A DNA stretch of 64,000 nucleotides from Acinetobacter pseudolwoffii. Lineage in GTDB: Bacteria; Pseudomonadota; Gammaproteobacteria; Pseudomonadales; Moraxellaceae. The stretch is taken from contig NZ_PHRG01000001.1 in assembly GCF_002803605.1 (NCBI RefSeq), forward strand, positions 942,102-1,006,101. The letters run 5' to 3'. Positions 38,273-48,166 of the stretch are shown here, piece by piece; position 1 is the first letter of the stretch, and every line of letters starts with the position of its first letter. The notes under the pieces are model-generated. The model saw nothing but the letters and a program-made list of their open reading frames with translations, did not search any database and was not told the DNA's origin. The translations under genes were made by a program, and so were the position numbers.

Positions 38273-38959
38273 TTAGAGTTGAACCTGACCGACTTTGGCT
38301 AATTCTGCACGCATTTCATCAATTACAGCTTTATAATCCGGCTTGCCAAAAATAGCAGATCCAGCGACAAACATATCCGCCCCCGCTTCGGCAATTGCAC
38401 GAATATTGCTTGGGGTAACACCGCCATCGACTTCCAGCTGAATATCACGCCCTGAAGCATCGATCAGTTTACGGGCCTGACGCAGTTTATCCAAAGTCAT
38501 CGGAATGAATTTCTGTCCACCAAAACCCGGGTTTACACTCATCAACAGAATTTGATCTACTTTATCTAATACATAATCCAGATAATGCAGCGGTGTGGCC
38601 GGGTTAAAGACTAAACCGGCTTTTGCACCACCCGATTTGATCAACTGTAAAGAACGGTCAATATGGTCAGATGCTTCCGGGTGGAAGGTAATGATATCGG
38701 CACCTGCTTCAAGGAAATCCCCGATCATACGATCTACCGGTTTCACCATCAAATGCACATCAATCGGGGCTTTGATCCCATAGTTTTTCAATGCCTTACA
38801 AACGCCTGCACCAAAAGTCAGATTCGGTACATAATGATTATCCATCACATCAAAATGAACAACATCTGCCCCTGCTGCCAAGACGTTCTCGACTTCTTCA
38901 CCTAATCGGGCGAAATCGGCAGATAAAATTGAAGGTGCAATTAAATATGGCTTGGACAT
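38273..38959 (-). CDS. rpe: Ribulose-phosphate 3-epimerase
   Basis: Interconverts ribulose-5-phosphate and xylulose-5-phosphate in the pentose phosphate pathway. The 228-residue TIM barrel has [13 protein letters not shown], the metal-binding [13 protein letters not shown] and [16 protein letters not shown], and EVDGGV followed by the [13 protein letters not shown] phosphate site. It stands alone on the minus strand, divergent from the DUF2218 gene. Acinetobacter lacks a complete Embden-Meyerhof route, which gives this pathway weight. Confidence 0.96.
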   Translation of the reverse strand: MSKPYLIAPSILSADFARLGEEVENVLAAGADVVHFDVMDNHYVPNLTFGAGVCKALKNYGIKAPIDVHLMVKPVDRMIGDFLEAGADIITFHPEASDHIDRSLQLIKSGGAKAGLVFNPATPLHYLDYVLDKVDQILLMSVNPGFGGQKFIPMTLDKLRQARKLIDASGRDIQLEVDGGVTPSNIRAIAEAGADMFVAGSAIFGKPDYKAVIDEMRAELAKVGQVQL

Positions 38960-39130
38960 GGGAGAACCTGGCTAGCTAAAATTGGATTTTTCTCATTATA
39001 ACAAATCCAGTCCGGCTACTGTGACCTTGATGTTGCAAGAATAAAACGCTGTGTAACGCTTTAAGGCTTATGAATGCCTTTCAATTTGGTTTAAAGTCCT
39101 GACAAGGATAAAAAGTTTAGAGGAGTAAGA

Positions 39131-39409
39131 ATGCAAAGTACCGCCCAGATCCAGACTCAACAGGCGCAGCGCCTTGCCAAACGCCTGGCCAATCACTGGA
39201 AGCATAAGTTTACCATCGAAGAAACAGACCAGCAGTTCCTGATTCATTTTCCGAGTGCAGAGCTGATGTTAATTCCTCAGACTGAGCACTTGCTGGTGAC
39301 CATCCAAAGTAGCGATGAATCTACCGATTTCGATAAACTGGAAAATGTGGTTCTGGATCATCTCATTCGCATGGGACAGGAAGATTTAACAGCAGACTGG
39401 CAAAGATAA
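39131..39409 (+). CDS. DUF2218 domain protein
   Basis: A 92-residue cytoplasmic protein matching the DUF2218 family, with the pattern AxRLAKRLANHWKHK...F...P...L and a C-terminal LDHLIRM segment. Related proteins are often found near siderophore or iron genes, but none is here. Function unknown. A strong GAGGAG lies 6 bases before the ATG. Confidence 0.8.
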   Translation: MQSTAQIQTQQAQRLAKRLANHWKHKFTIEETDQQFLIHFPSAELMLIPQTEHLLVTIQSSDESTDFDKLENVVLDHLIRMGQEDLTADWQR

Positions 39410-39414
39410 GCGAT

Positions 39415-39453
39415 AAAAAGCCCTGATGATCTTATATCTAGTAGGGCTTTTTT
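39415..39453 (+). terminator. Terminator after the DUF2218 gene
   Basis: Stem AAAAAGCCCT / AGGGCTTTTT with an 18-base loop and a T run. It lies between convergent genes and may act both ways. Confidence 0.75.
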
Positions 39454-39471
39454 ATATGAATAATGTTAAAT

Positions 39472-40308
39472 TTAAGGCTGAAGCTGTACCGCATGAAACT
39501 GTAGATGGTCATCCATAAAACTTTGAATAAAGTAATAGCCATGATCATAACCCTGATGTTCACGCAAGGTCAGCGGCTGGTTCACGGCATCACAGGCCTG
39601 CTGGAACAGCGCCGGATTCAGCTGGCTATAGAACTGGTCTGAAAAACCCTGATCAATCAGGATGTCAGCGAATAAAGCCCCTTTCTCTTTAACCAGTGCA
39701 GTCGCATCATGCTTGAGCCATTCTTCACGGTTTTCACCCAGATAATTCGAGAAAGCTTTGTCTCCCCAAGGACATTGGCTTGGTGCACAGATCGGTGCAA
39801 AAGCCGAAACTGAACTAAATTTTTCTGGATATTTAAAAGCCAGAGTCAATGCACCATGTCCGCCCATACTGTGACCGAATATGCCGATCTTGCCCGGCTG
39901 AATCACAAACTCTTCTGTGACCAGTGCATAGAGTTCATCGACGATGAAGCTTTCCATCTGATAATGTTCAGCCCACGGCGCTTCGGTGGCATTGATATAA
40001 AAACCTGCTCCCTGACCGATATCCCAGTGATCGCCTTCTGCCACAGCTTCACCGCGTGGCGATGTATCCGGTGTGATTAAAATCAGGCCCAATTGTGCTG
40101 CCAGACGCTGCGCATGTGCCTTAATCGCAAAGGTTTCCTCGGTACAGGTCAAGCCTGCCAGATAAAACAATGCCGGACAGCTATGACCTTCTAGGGCTTG
40201 AGGCGGCAGATAAATACCAAATTTGGTGGATGTTTTCAGTACTTTCGAATCAAAGCGATAAATCCGCTGTTCACCTTCAAAGCTTCTATTGTTCTGTACG
40301 AGTTCCAT
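39472..40308 (-). CDS. fghA: S-formylglutathione hydrolase
   Basis: Hydrolyses S-formylglutathione in glutathione-dependent formaldehyde detoxification. The product from the ATG at 40308 is 278 residues, typical of FrmB/FghA (esterase D family). It has the elbow GHSMGGHGAL, AFAPICAPSQCPWG and C-terminal HQGYDHGYYFI with the catalytic His. AAGGA lies eight bases before this ATG; longer frames run into the neighbouring gene. The usual partner alcohol dehydrogenase (frmA/adhC) is not in the window. Confidence 0.93.
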   Translation of the reverse strand: MELVQNNRSFEGEQRIYRFDSKVLKTSTKFGIYLPPQALEGHSCPALFYLAGLTCTEETFAIKAHAQRLAAQLGLILITPDTSPRGEAVAEGDHWDIGQGAGFYINATEAPWAEHYQMESFIVDELYALVTEEFVIQPGKIGIFGHSMGGHGALTLAFKYPEKFSSVSAFAPICAPSQCPWGDKAFSNYLGENREEWLKHDATALVKEKGALFADILIDQGFSDQFYSQLNPALFQQACDAVNQPLTLREHQGYDHGYYFIQSFMDDHLQFHAVQLQP

Positions 40309-40352
40309 GGCATATTCCTTATGATTGCAGCATATCTGCTGATGACATTGAT

Positions 40353-41735
40353 CTAAGGTGATTGTGTCATTGTACTGGTTTGCGGAAATAAACGTTGTTC
40401 CAGCTGTGGCAACATCAATTGCATATTCTTGCCAATCACCCATTGCGGCTCTGAAGGCTCGAAGCCTTGCGCTGATTCCCATTTTGCTACGGTATCTCTG
40501 GCCTGTTCGAACGCGGCTTGCAGACTGCTATTTTCACGCATCGCTTCATCAAAGAATGCACGGCCAAAATAGGTATAATCCGCTTCATTGGAGCAGCCAA
40601 AAGACTGACGGTCAGCTGCCGAAGCCGTAACCACCAGGGTATTGTCATTCTGCAGGGCCGAAGCAAAGCTGCCGGAAAAACAGGCCGAGATCACAATCAC
40701 ACGCCAGCGAATGCCTGCTGCATCCAGTGTTTCACGTAACCATTTTGGATCGACCTGGGCCAAATCCAGCGGCGCATTTTCCATTTCAAACACATTTGGC
40801 AGACCATGAGAGGTCATATATAAAAATAACACATCACTTTCACGGTTCATCTGCTGGCCCATACGGCGCAATGCCAGTTCCATACTGGTTTTGGAGGCAA
40901 TCGGCAGGGTGGTACGTGTCGCCGGATGATTGACCAAAGCAATAGAACGGCCATAAGTGCCAAAACGGGTATCAAACTGCTCTTTAATCCGCTCGATTTC
41001 AGAATGAAATACATCCTGATAACTTGCGCCAGCCACGCCCATAAAATACCAGTGCGATTGGGCAAATTCACCGTATTCGATATTTTCCAGGGCTTTATTC
41101 AGCAAAATTGGCTGCGCATAAAATGCATCTTCGGCAAAGCTCGGTGGAATTTCTTCGACTTTCCAGATCGGTTGATCTTTGACTGAAATTTGCCAGACCA
41201 CCAGGGTAAACAAGGTCGCCAGCATAATCAGCGCACGTTCCCACCACGGCCATTTTAATTCACGTGAAATTACCCAGACCACAGCCAGACTTTGCCAGAC
41301 AAATAACATGACAAACAGGGTCGGAATATAGTCATAGAGGATATAAGGCAGATAGTCCAGATCGCCCAGATATTGAATCAGGCACTGGAACAGCATGATA
41401 TGAGTATCTAAAACCAGCCATAACAATGCCGGCACCAGCATCAAACGCAGGTTATTGATCCGTTGCGACAGAAAGATACCCACAATCAGCGCAATAAAAG
41501 GCCAAAGTGCATAACTAATCAGACCTTGAGAGTTAAAATCTCCCATACGGCCTGAACTGAGCCAGCTAAATAGGCTGTTGGCACAACCACCCAGAATCCC
41601 CCAGAACACCAATTGCATGATCGATGGACGAACCAGTTGCAATGAACGCCGAGATCCCAGAAATAACCACATCCCGGCAATTTGGTTGCTCTTAAAATCG
41701 TGCCAAAAATTAATGGAGGGTTTAAAGTCGATCAT
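40353..41735 (-). CDS. Membrane-anchored C13-family (legumain/caspase-fold) cysteine peptidase
   Basis: A 460-residue protein with about five transmembrane helices in residues 38-185 and a soluble C-terminal domain (about 205-445) of peptidase family C13. The histidine lies after a hydrophobic strand (VLFLYMTSHGLPN, His310) and the nucleophile in VIVISACFSGSFASAL (Cys352), the clan CD arrangement; TASAADRQSFGC further on is also family-typical. Such proteins occur widely in Proteobacteria, but substrates are unknown. Topology would place the peptidase in the periplasm or cytoplasm depending on helix count. It is followed by fghA on the same strand. Confidence 0.85.
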   Translation of the reverse strand: MIDFKPSINFWHDFKSNQIAGMWLFLGSRRSLQLVRPSIMQLVFWGILGGCANSLFSWLSSGRMGDFNSQGLISYALWPFIALIVGIFLSQRINNLRLMLVPALLWLVLDTHIMLFQCLIQYLGDLDYLPYILYDYIPTLFVMLFVWQSLAVVWVISRELKWPWWERALIMLATLFTLVVWQISVKDQPIWKVEEIPPSFAEDAFYAQPILLNKALENIEYGEFAQSHWYFMGVAGASYQDVFHSEIERIKEQFDTRFGTYGRSIALVNHPATRTTLPIASKTSMELALRRMGQQMNRESDVLFLYMTSHGLPNVFEMENAPLDLAQVDPKWLRETLDAAGIRWRVIVISACFSGSFASALQNDNTLVVTASAADRQSFGCSNEADYTYFGRAFFDEAMRENSSLQAAFEQARDTVAKWESAQGFEPSEPQWVIGKNMQLMLPQLEQRLFPQTSTMTQSP

Positions 41736-41856
41736 AGAATTTCAAGGAGATCAGTGGCTCGCTAAGGTGCTGAATAAGTTTATGCTTGATAACGGTTTTA
41801 TCAATGCCAATTGTTAAATATACAACAAATCCTTGCTTAATATTGAAACAATTATC

Positions 41857-42678
41857 TTATTCAGCCACAAGTTCATGCTGAAAATATGCATCAAAACGGC
41901 AGGCATCACCCTGCCATTGATGATGAGGTTCTTTTTCTGCCAAAAACACCGCCAGACGTGGACGTTTGACCACCACACGTTTGGCAATTTTTTGCGCCAA
42001 TTCCAACAGGTTATCTCCCAGATCCATTTCGCCATCTTCAGGCAAAAGCATGTGCAAGAGCTGCATCTGTTTTTTGACTTGCGCCTGTTTCTTAACCGCC
42101 TGCTGGTTCTGATCCCGCTGCGGGAACATCGGATCCAGATAGACCACATCTACAGTTCGATGCTGCTCGGCTTGCTGCTTCAGATAATCGGCTGAATCAG
42201 AAAAGACCAGTTGAATCCGTGATACGACTTGACTCAGGAATGCATCAGATTGTGCACGGGTATGGGTATCTTCAAGTAAAGTAAATAATATGGGATGTCG
42301 TTCGACCAGCGTGACTTGGGCACCTAAATGCGCCATCAATAAACTGTCATGTCCCAGACCCGCGGTGGCATCGATCAAGCTCGGTTTCTCGGCTAAATGA
42401 CAGGCACGTGCAATCATTTCAGATTTTAAAGATGCACGTTTTAAACGTCCGGTCTCGGCTTGCCAGTCCGGTTGCATTTTCATGCCATGGGCACAAAGCC
42501 AAAGTCCATTCTCATCCACACATAAGGCCAGTTCAGGATTCAGACGAAAGAAACGTGCATTGAGTTTTTCAACCGTTTCAATTTCGACCTGCACCCCACG
42601 AGAAGAAAGCACAGCCCCGAAGTGCTGTGCTTTCTGTTGATCGTCAGATTCGGCATATAAGCGAATCGCGCTTACCAT
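41857..42678 (-). CDS. rsmJ: 16S rRNA (guanine-1516 N2)-methyltransferase RsmJ
   Basis: AdoMet-dependent methyltransferase of the small-subunit rRNA. The product from the ATG at 42678 is 273 residues, including [17 protein letters not shown] (AdoMet site), [11 protein letters not shown] and VVKRPR near the C-terminus, matching RsmJ (YhiQ). A TTG three codons upstream is an alternative. It overlaps the uppP 3' end by seven bases, so translation is probably coupled. Confidence 0.93.
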   Translation of the reverse strand: MVSAIRLYAESDDQQKAQHFGAVLSSRGVQVEIETVEKLNARFFRLNPELALCVDENGLWLCAHGMKMQPDWQAETGRLKRASLKSEMIARACHLAEKPSLIDATAGLGHDSLLMAHLGAQVTLVERHPILFTLLEDTHTRAQSDAFLSQVVSRIQLVFSDSADYLKQQAEQHRTVDVVYLDPMFPQRDQNQQAVKKQAQVKKQMQLLHMLLPEDGEMDLGDNLLELAQKIAKRVVVKRPRLAVFLAEKEPHHQWQGDACRFDAYFQHELVAE

Positions 42679-43496
42679 AATTTCCAACCTGTATAGGCAA
42701 ATAATAAAATCAGCAGACCCGAAGCAATACGATACCAGGCAAAGATCATAAAGTCGCGTTTAGCGACATAAGCCACCAGCGCGCGGATGAGTAACAGTGC
42801 CGAAATAAAAGAAACCAGAAGCCCGACCCCGATCACGGCCCAGTCTTCAGTAGTATTTAGCACATCATAACTTTGATAAAGATCCAGCAGGCCGGCACCA
42901 ATAATGACCGGAATACCCAGAAAGAATGAAAATTCAGTCGCGGCCTTACGTGATACACCTAAAAACATCGCACCGATAATGGTCGCACCTGAACGAGAGG
43001 TTCCCGGAATCAAGGACAAGACCTGAATCAGACCAATCCAGATGGCATCTTTAATACTGAGATCTTCAACTTCATGTGCACGAACTTGAGGCGGATGTTT
43101 TTCAATCCAGATAATGATCAGGCCACCCACAATCAAACCAATGGCAATGGCAATATCATTAAACAGAAACTGTTTGACCGTTTGCCCCAAGGTCAGTCCA
43201 ATCAATATAATTGGAATCGAGGCCAAAATCAGGCCGATCCCTAAGCGACGACCCTGTGGCTCACCGCTGACAATTCCGGTTGCTGCTCCCCAAAGACGGG
43301 CCCAATATTCATAAATTACCGCTGCAATGGCACCCATTTGAATGGCAATGACGAATACATCACTCTTTTCCTTGGTCCAGAAATTCATTAATTCTGATGC
43401 CAAAATTAAATGGCCAGTACTGGAAATCGGCAAAAATTCGGTAATACCTTCGATAATACCCATGATTGCCGCTTTGAGTAGCAGTAAAAGATCCAT
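42672..43496 (-). CDS. uppP: Undecaprenyl-diphosphatase UppP
   Basis: Regenerates the undecaprenyl phosphate lipid carrier for cell-wall synthesis at the inner membrane. The 274 residues have about eight transmembrane helices, the family motif [17 protein letters not shown] near the N-terminus, and the [12 protein letters not shown] active-site loop. Also named BacA because overexpression gives bacitracin resistance. Confidence 0.95.
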   Translation of the reverse strand: MDLLLLLKAAIMGIIEGITEFLPISSTGHLILASELMNFWTKEKSDVFVIAIQMGAIAAVIYEYWARLWGAATGIVSGEPQGRRLGIGLILASIPIILIGLTLGQTVKQFLFNDIAIAIGLIVGGLIIIWIEKHPPQVRAHEVEDLSIKDAIWIGLIQVLSLIPGTSRSGATIIGAMFLGVSRKAATEFSFFLGIPVIIGAGLLDLYQSYDVLNTTEDWAVIGVGLLVSFISALLLIRALVAYVAKRDFMIFAWYRIASGLLILLFAYTGWKLW

Positions 43497-43512
43497 GCTT
43501 TATCCTAATTAA

Positions 43513-44178
43513 TTATGCTTTGCCTTGTTCAGGAATTTTTTTCCACGCGTTATCACGTAAATACACCGGCAGCGCCAATTCTGCACTGACCCAGTTTTCT
43601 GTGTGTGCTGCTGCACGTGCGATGCTGGCAATATCCTGTGCGGTCGCATGCACATTTTTATACATTGAAGCTTCAGTTTGTACCAGCTCAGCACCAGAGC
43701 CCACCGGCGTAAACCGAACAGCCTGACTGCCTTCGGCATAACTTAATAATTGTTCTTCATCGACCGGCTGCATGATCCCCTCTGCATCCAGTTGATAGCT
43801 CGCGATATAAACTTCGCTCATGCGTGCATCTAACACGGCAGAAACTTTAGTCAGACCATGTACACGGTAAGCTGCCTGCGCCAAGGCCTGTAAAGTCGAC
43901 ACCGGAATCACCGGCACATCATTTGACCAGGCCAGCGCCTGCGTGACTGCGGCATTAATCCGCACCCCGCTAAAAGAACCCGGACCACGACTAAAGGCAA
44001 CCGCGGTCAAATCAGCAATGCTGAGCCCAAGATCTTGCAAACCTTGCTCAATCATCGGGAGAATTGTTTGCGTTTGTGCCTTGGCGCGCGTATCAAGTTG
44101 AAAAAATAGTTCTTGAGTATCATCAATCACAGAAACGGAACACTGCTCGTTGGCAGTCTCCAATGCCAGCACTTTCAT
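43513..44178 (-). CDS. tsaB: tRNA threonylcarbamoyladenosine synthesis protein TsaB
   Basis: Partner of TsaD in t6A37 tRNA modification. The 221 residues show the ASKHA fold start MKVLALETANEQCSVSV, then GPGSFSGVRI and DARMSEVY segments. AAGG six bases before the ATG at 44178 supports the start. Two terminator hairpins separate it from the upstream gamma-carbonic-anhydrase-like gene, and uppP follows after 16 bases. Confidence 0.95.
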   Translation of the reverse strand: MKVLALETANEQCSVSVIDDTQELFFQLDTRAKAQTQTILPMIEQGLQDLGLSIADLTAVAFSRGPGSFSGVRINAAVTQALAWSNDVPVIPVSTLQALAQAAYRVHGLTKVSAVLDARMSEVYIASYQLDAEGIMQPVDEEQLLSYAEGSQAVRFTPVGSGAELVQTEASMYKNVHATAQDIASIARAAAHTENWVSAELALPVYLRDNAWKKIPEQGKA

Positions 44179-44203
44179 GCACAACCTTAATTCAGAGAAT
44201 ATA

Positions 44204-44237
44204 AAAAACGCGGATATGATACTCCACTCATATCCGC
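44204..44237 (-). terminator. Terminator just upstream of tsaB
   Basis: Perfect 10-bp stem (GCGGATATGA / TCATATCCGC), 8-base loop, then a run of six T on the minus strand. It ends about 26 bases before the tsaB start. Confidence 0.75.
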
Positions 44238-44263
44238 TACGCGAGATTTTCCCGAAACAGATA

Positions 44264-44287
44264 CAAAAATGCCTAGAAAATCTAGGC
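44264..44287 (-). terminator. Terminator after the gamma-carbonic-anhydrase-like gene
   Basis: Stem GCCTAGA / TCTAGGC with a 3-base loop, followed by ATTTTTG on the minus strand. First of two tandem hairpins. Confidence 0.7.
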
Positions 44288-44314
44288 TTATGCTTCGGGT
44301 AATCGAATCGTGCT

Positions 44315-44845
44315 TTAGAGTTGCACTTCTTCTAAGTCCTGAAATTTCTGAAAATGTTCAGCATAATGCATGGCGCTCATTGTCAGTTTTTGAATGCTGT
44401 CTTCATCCAGGGTTTTCACCACTTTACCCGGCGAGCCCATCACCACCGAATTGTCTGGAATCACCTTGCCTTCAGGAATCAGCGCATTGGCCCCGATAAT
44501 ACAATTCTTGCCAATCACGGCATTGTTCAAAATCACGGCCTGAATCCCGATCAGACTATTATCACCAATGGTGCAGCCATGCAGCATGGCCTGATGCCCA
44601 ATGGTCACATAATTGCCGATCTGCATTTCAATGCCGGCATCAGTATGCAGCACGGCATTTTCCTGCACATTGCTAAAGTCACCCAATTTGATTTTACTGT
44701 TATCTGCTCTTACCACCGCGCCAAACCAGACACTGACTTGTCGTCCGAGTTCCACCTGTCCAATCACGGTTGCCGTCGGTGCCACCCAACCATCCCAAGG
44801 CTGATGTGTCGCGGTGGGAATGTGTCCCTGAAATTTATACAACAT
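44315..44845 (-). CDS. Gamma-carbonic-anhydrase-like hexapeptide-repeat protein (YrdA type)
   Basis: About 176 residues of left-handed beta-helix with hexapeptide repeats from about 15 to 140. The histidines are in VLHTDAG and VTIGHQAMLHGC, spaced as in zinc-binding gamma carbonic anhydrases and YrdA. Activity is uncertain for this subgroup. AGGA eight bases before the ATG at 44845 supports that start. It is homologous to PaaY elsewhere in the window but lacks the PaaY C-terminal extension. The Nudix gene upstream ends 22 bases away. Confidence 0.88.
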   Translation of the reverse strand: MLYKFQGHIPTATHQPWDGWVAPTATVIGQVELGRQVSVWFGAVVRADNSKIKLGDFSNVQENAVLHTDAGIEMQIGNYVTIGHQAMLHGCTIGDNSLIGIQAVILNNAVIGKNCIIGANALIPEGKVIPDNSVVMGSPGKVVKTLDEDSIQKLTMSAMHYAEHFQKFQDLEEVQL

Positions 44846-44866
44846 TGATAAAATCCTGTTCAATGG

Positions 44867-45475
44867 TTAAAAAAATTTGGAGCGTTTAAAACTTGGTGAA
44901 TTGAGCAGGAATGGCCAGTCTTTTTTATAATCCAATCCATACTGGAACAAAGAAATCAGCATACGTGCCGTCAATCCCCAGACCACTTCATTTTCTACCC
45001 GCATACTTGGAAAATATAAAGATTGCTGGGCAAAGCGGACTTCATAAGGTGTGGGCGTGGCTTCAAGCAAATGTTGCAATGAGGCAAAGAAAATCCGGTC
45101 GATTTCCGTTGGTTGCGGAATCAGCTGCACTTGCGGCGGAATCAGCCCCACAATCGGCTTAACCAGCATGCCATTACGGGCTTTCTGCATGGGCAAGTCC
45201 CCCATCAGCTGCACATCAAAGGGATTTAATGCCGTTTCCTCATAGGCTTCTCTTAAAGCCACGACAATATTGCTGGTATCTTGTGGATCGCGCTTGCCAC
45301 CCGGAAACGAAACCTCTCCGGCATGATTATTCAAATAGGCCGAACGGCGGGTCAGCAATACTTTGGGATCAGCTTCATCGGTGATCGCAATCAACACGGC
45401 AGCATGCGCAGATCGAATACGCCTGGAAAAGCGTAATCGTTGCTGCAACTTTTGTGTCAACTCACGCGCATCCAT
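44867..45475 (-). CDS. CoA pyrophosphatase-type Nudix hydrolase
   Basis: About 202 residues with the UPF0035/NudL motif (LLTRRSAYLNNHAGEVSFPG) directly before the Nudix box GGKRDPQ...ALREAYEETAL. The family splits coenzyme A to 4'-phosphopantetheine and 3',5'-ADP. The ATG at 45475 has AGGG eight bases ahead; in-frame ATGs at 45493 and 45499 would add six or eight residues. Divergent from the second Nudix gene. Confidence 0.88.
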   Translation of the reverse strand: MDARELTQKLQQRLRFSRRIRSAHAAVLIAITDEADPKVLLTRRSAYLNNHAGEVSFPGGKRDPQDTSNIVVALREAYEETALNPFDVQLMGDLPMQKARNGMLVKPIVGLIPPQVQLIPQPTEIDRIFFASLQHLLEATPTPYEVRFAQQSLYFPSMRVENEVVWGLTARMLISLFQYGLDYKKDWPFLLNSPSFKRSKFF

Positions 45476-45598
45476 TCTTTCAGCCCTAGCCATGATCATA
45501 ATTTCATCATAGCTGATTTTTGATTCAGCGGGATAGAAATGATGCCAAATTTTGATTTTTCAGTTATCCTGAGCTTACTTTTATCATTGATGATGAAT

Positions 45599-46147
45599 AT
45601 GAACTTCTGTGTGAATTGTGGACATAAAACGACCGAAAAAATTCCTTTGGGCGACCAACAAATCCGCAGCGTGTGTAATTCATGTGGCTCTATTCATTAT
45701 ATTAATCCAAAAGTCATTTGTGGCGCGCTGGTACTCTGGGACAATAAAGTCCTGCTGTGCCGCCGCGCCATTGAACCGCGTTACGGTTTATGGACTTTAC
45801 CTGCCGGCTATATGGAACTGTTTGAAACCATGGAGCAAGGTGCTGCACGGGAAACCCGTGAAGAAGCTGAAGCCGAAGTGGAGATTGAGCAGTTGTACTG
45901 TATGTATAACATTCCGCGTATTGGCCAGATTTATGTGCTGTTCAAAGCCAATCTGATTGATGGAAAATTTGGTGCTGGTGAGGAAACCATCGAAGCACGT
46001 TTATTCGATGAAGCAGATATTCCGTGGACCGAGCTGGCTTTCCCAAGTGTAGAACATACACTAAGACATTATTTTGCAGACCGTAAAAATAATATTTTCC
46101 CGATGCATTTAGAAACCTTAGGTTCGCGTCTGGATCATACCGGTTAA
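45599..46147 (+). CDS. Nudix hydrolase with N-terminal zinc ribbon (NudC-like subgroup)
   Basis: About 182 residues. A four-cysteine zinc ribbon (CVNCG...CNSCG) is followed by YINPKVICGALVLW and the Nudix box GYMELFETMEQGAARETREEAEAEV. This short zinc-ribbon group is often annotated as ADP-ribose or NADH pyrophosphatase-like; the substrate is uncertain. In-frame ATGs upstream (45539, 45590) exist, but the one at 45599 puts the zinc ribbon at the N-terminus as in relatives. Confidence 0.85.
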   Translation: MNFCVNCGHKTTEKIPLGDQQIRSVCNSCGSIHYINPKVICGALVLWDNKVLLCRRAIEPRYGLWTLPAGYMELFETMEQGAARETREEAEAEVEIEQLYCMYNIPRIGQIYVLFKANLIDGKFGAGEETIEARLFDEADIPWTELAFPSVEHTLRHYFADRKNNIFPMHLETLGSRLDHTG

Positions 46148-46170
46148 ATCCAATAGATTGAGCGCGCATA

Positions 46171-46200
46171 AAAAAATCCCATACGCAGATGGGATTTTTT
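46171..46200. terminator. Bidirectional terminator between Nudix gene and filF
   Basis: Stem AAAAAATCCCAT / ATGGGATTTTTT with a 6-base loop, symmetrical T and A tracts, between two convergent genes. Confidence 0.85.
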
Positions 46201-46213
46201 TATTTATGGGACA

Positions 46214-48145
46214 TTATGCTTTAGCTTTGACGCGATAACAATCTGCAAGTTTAAACTCAACAGACCCACCGCTTCGTTTGGCCAGACCAATATCGTCAGG
46301 CGTTTCATCCTCATTATTATTGTTATAAATTTTCTGGAAACTGGCATAGGTATTGGCCCATTGCACGCCGTCTCCGACCGAATTCAGGAAGGTGACCCGC
46401 CCATTCTGACCGGCAGCAGTATCCAGTACATTGGACAAATTCAGCAGAGCACCGCCAATCACAATCGAATCATTTGAATTTGGTGAAGACTGGATGCGTG
46501 AGTCGACCCCAACCAATGCACCATTCAAATCCCCTAATTTTACATTGGCCAAAATCAGACGCATCGAAACCGATTTATCACGAACAAATGCACGGCCTAA
46601 AGTTCCAAGTCGGTATTGCTGTACGCCATTCAATAATAAATTGTTATCAAGCACATCGCCCTCACAGCCTGTTGCTAGGTCGGTCGCAAGATTATTCTCA
46701 GATTGCATATTGGTTCGCACATCACCATTACTATCAATCACAATCCCCAAAGTGACTGGACTGACCGTCGTATCACTAAACTTAAACTCCAGATTGGCAT
46801 ACATCGGGAAGATATACTTCTCCCCACTGGCTACATTCTGCTCTGTTTTAAATACCGCACGATCCAGATAGCTGATTGGAAAAATTTTATATAAATCAAC
46901 ACTTCCATTATATTGATCACCATCCGCATCCAGACGCCATGCCCCTAAACTGGCTTGATCAGATGCATCCAGCTGTGTTTTTCCAGTGACCATCTTATAG
47001 AAAGCTTCTTTACCCGCAATTACATAATCATTCAGCAAACTACCCCGATACAGTTCAAGTGGCGTAGCGTTATTTGCGACATTTAAACGATAAGGTGCAT
47101 TAATCGTTTTGCTGGTAGGATGAATCCATGAACTTTGCGGATCGGCCGTCATTTGTGCAGGTTTCACATTACGAATGAGTTCAGCATTAATTCCACCCAG
47201 TGAAGATAGATTTTTTGCGGGCAGTTTTAACTGGCTATCACGCCATTGCAGGCCACTGCCAAAGGTATAACCCTGACGGTCTGTGATTAGCATAAAATGA
47301 CCAAATAGATGTTTGGTAGTCTGATCTTTAATATCACAAGGTGTTTTATTGCATCCCACCAGTCCATCTGAACCCGACTGGATGCTACCAATCACACCAG
47401 AGGTTGAAAATAGTGAAAATTCCGGCTGATAAACCGCGGCATTGGCAATGGTTACCAGTTTTTTCACTGTAGCAAAAGCAGCTTCATCAGAAATCTGGTC
47501 AACATCGATAAAATCCTTAATTTTTGTGGCGAAGCTAGCATCCGTCAGACTGATATTTCCACTCACTTTAGCCAAGTCTTTACGCATTTCTTCGGTAATA
47601 TACAAAGGCTGCACATCCGTTGGATTCACAATACGGCCTTCTTGTATCGCCAGAGCTTGCAGAATTTTCACCAGACGCATGGCAACCTGAACTGTAGGAT
47701 CATTCTGATCTAAGTTATTTACCTGACGTCCAGTAATTCCTTTTGCAATATCGACCACACTTAAACGTGGGAGCTGAGTCTGGGTACTAAAGGTGGCATA
47801 ATCGCTCAGCTTAAGTTTGCCGAGAGTAATTTTGCTTGAACTAAAACTCTGAATATAAAATTCAACCTCATCCGTCTTTTGACAGGTTCCGGATGCCACG
47901 CCAGCATTACTATCAAATAGAGTAATGAAGGTATTTTCTTTATCGCCACTACAATTAAAATTCAAGCCATCCAGCGGATATTCAAGCCCCCATTCCACAC
48001 AATTATCTGTCCCTGCTGTACAGGTTCCATTGGTCGTGGCTTCATTATTTTTTTCTGGAATCACATTGGCACTCTCCCCACCACATCCTGCGAGTGCAGC
48101 CAAAAGTGTAGTTAAAGCAAATGGATATAATATTTTATTTTTCAT
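46214..48145 (-). CDS. filF: FilF-like lipoprotein
   Basis: A 643-residue lipoprotein: the signal peptide ends in the lipobox LAGC (Cys21), followed by a Gly/Glu/Asn-rich linker. The rest is a large beta-rich domain with a few conserved cysteine pairs (FNCSGD, CNKTPCDIKD, GCEGDVLD). I recognise it as the protein Acinetobacter genomes call putative pilus assembly protein FilF; the name rests on memory and operon position. It is the last gene of filA-F and probably outer-membrane anchored. Function unproven. Confidence 0.75.
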   Translation of the reverse strand: MKNKILYPFALTTLLAALAGCGGESANVIPEKNNEATTNGTCTAGTDNCVEWGLEYPLDGLNFNCSGDKENTFITLFDSNAGVASGTCQKTDEVEFYIQSFSSSKITLGKLKLSDYATFSTQTQLPRLSVVDIAKGITGRQVNNLDQNDPTVQVAMRLVKILQALAIQEGRIVNPTDVQPLYITEEMRKDLAKVSGNISLTDASFATKIKDFIDVDQISDEAAFATVKKLVTIANAAVYQPEFSLFSTSGVIGSIQSGSDGLVGCNKTPCDIKDQTTKHLFGHFMLITDRQGYTFGSGLQWRDSQLKLPAKNLSSLGGINAELIRNVKPAQMTADPQSSWIHPTSKTINAPYRLNVANNATPLELYRGSLLNDYVIAGKEAFYKMVTGKTQLDASDQASLGAWRLDADGDQYNGSVDLYKIFPISYLDRAVFKTEQNVASGEKYIFPMYANLEFKFSDTTVSPVTLGIVIDSNGDVRTNMQSENNLATDLATGCEGDVLDNNLLLNGVQQYRLGTLGRAFVRDKSVSMRLILANVKLGDLNGALVGVDSRIQSSPNSNDSIVIGGALLNLSNVLDTAAGQNGRVTFLNSVGDGVQWANTYASFQKIYNNNNEDETPDDIGLAKRSGGSVEFKLADCYRVKAKA

Positions 48146-48166
48146 CTTGTTATACTCGAATAGTCC

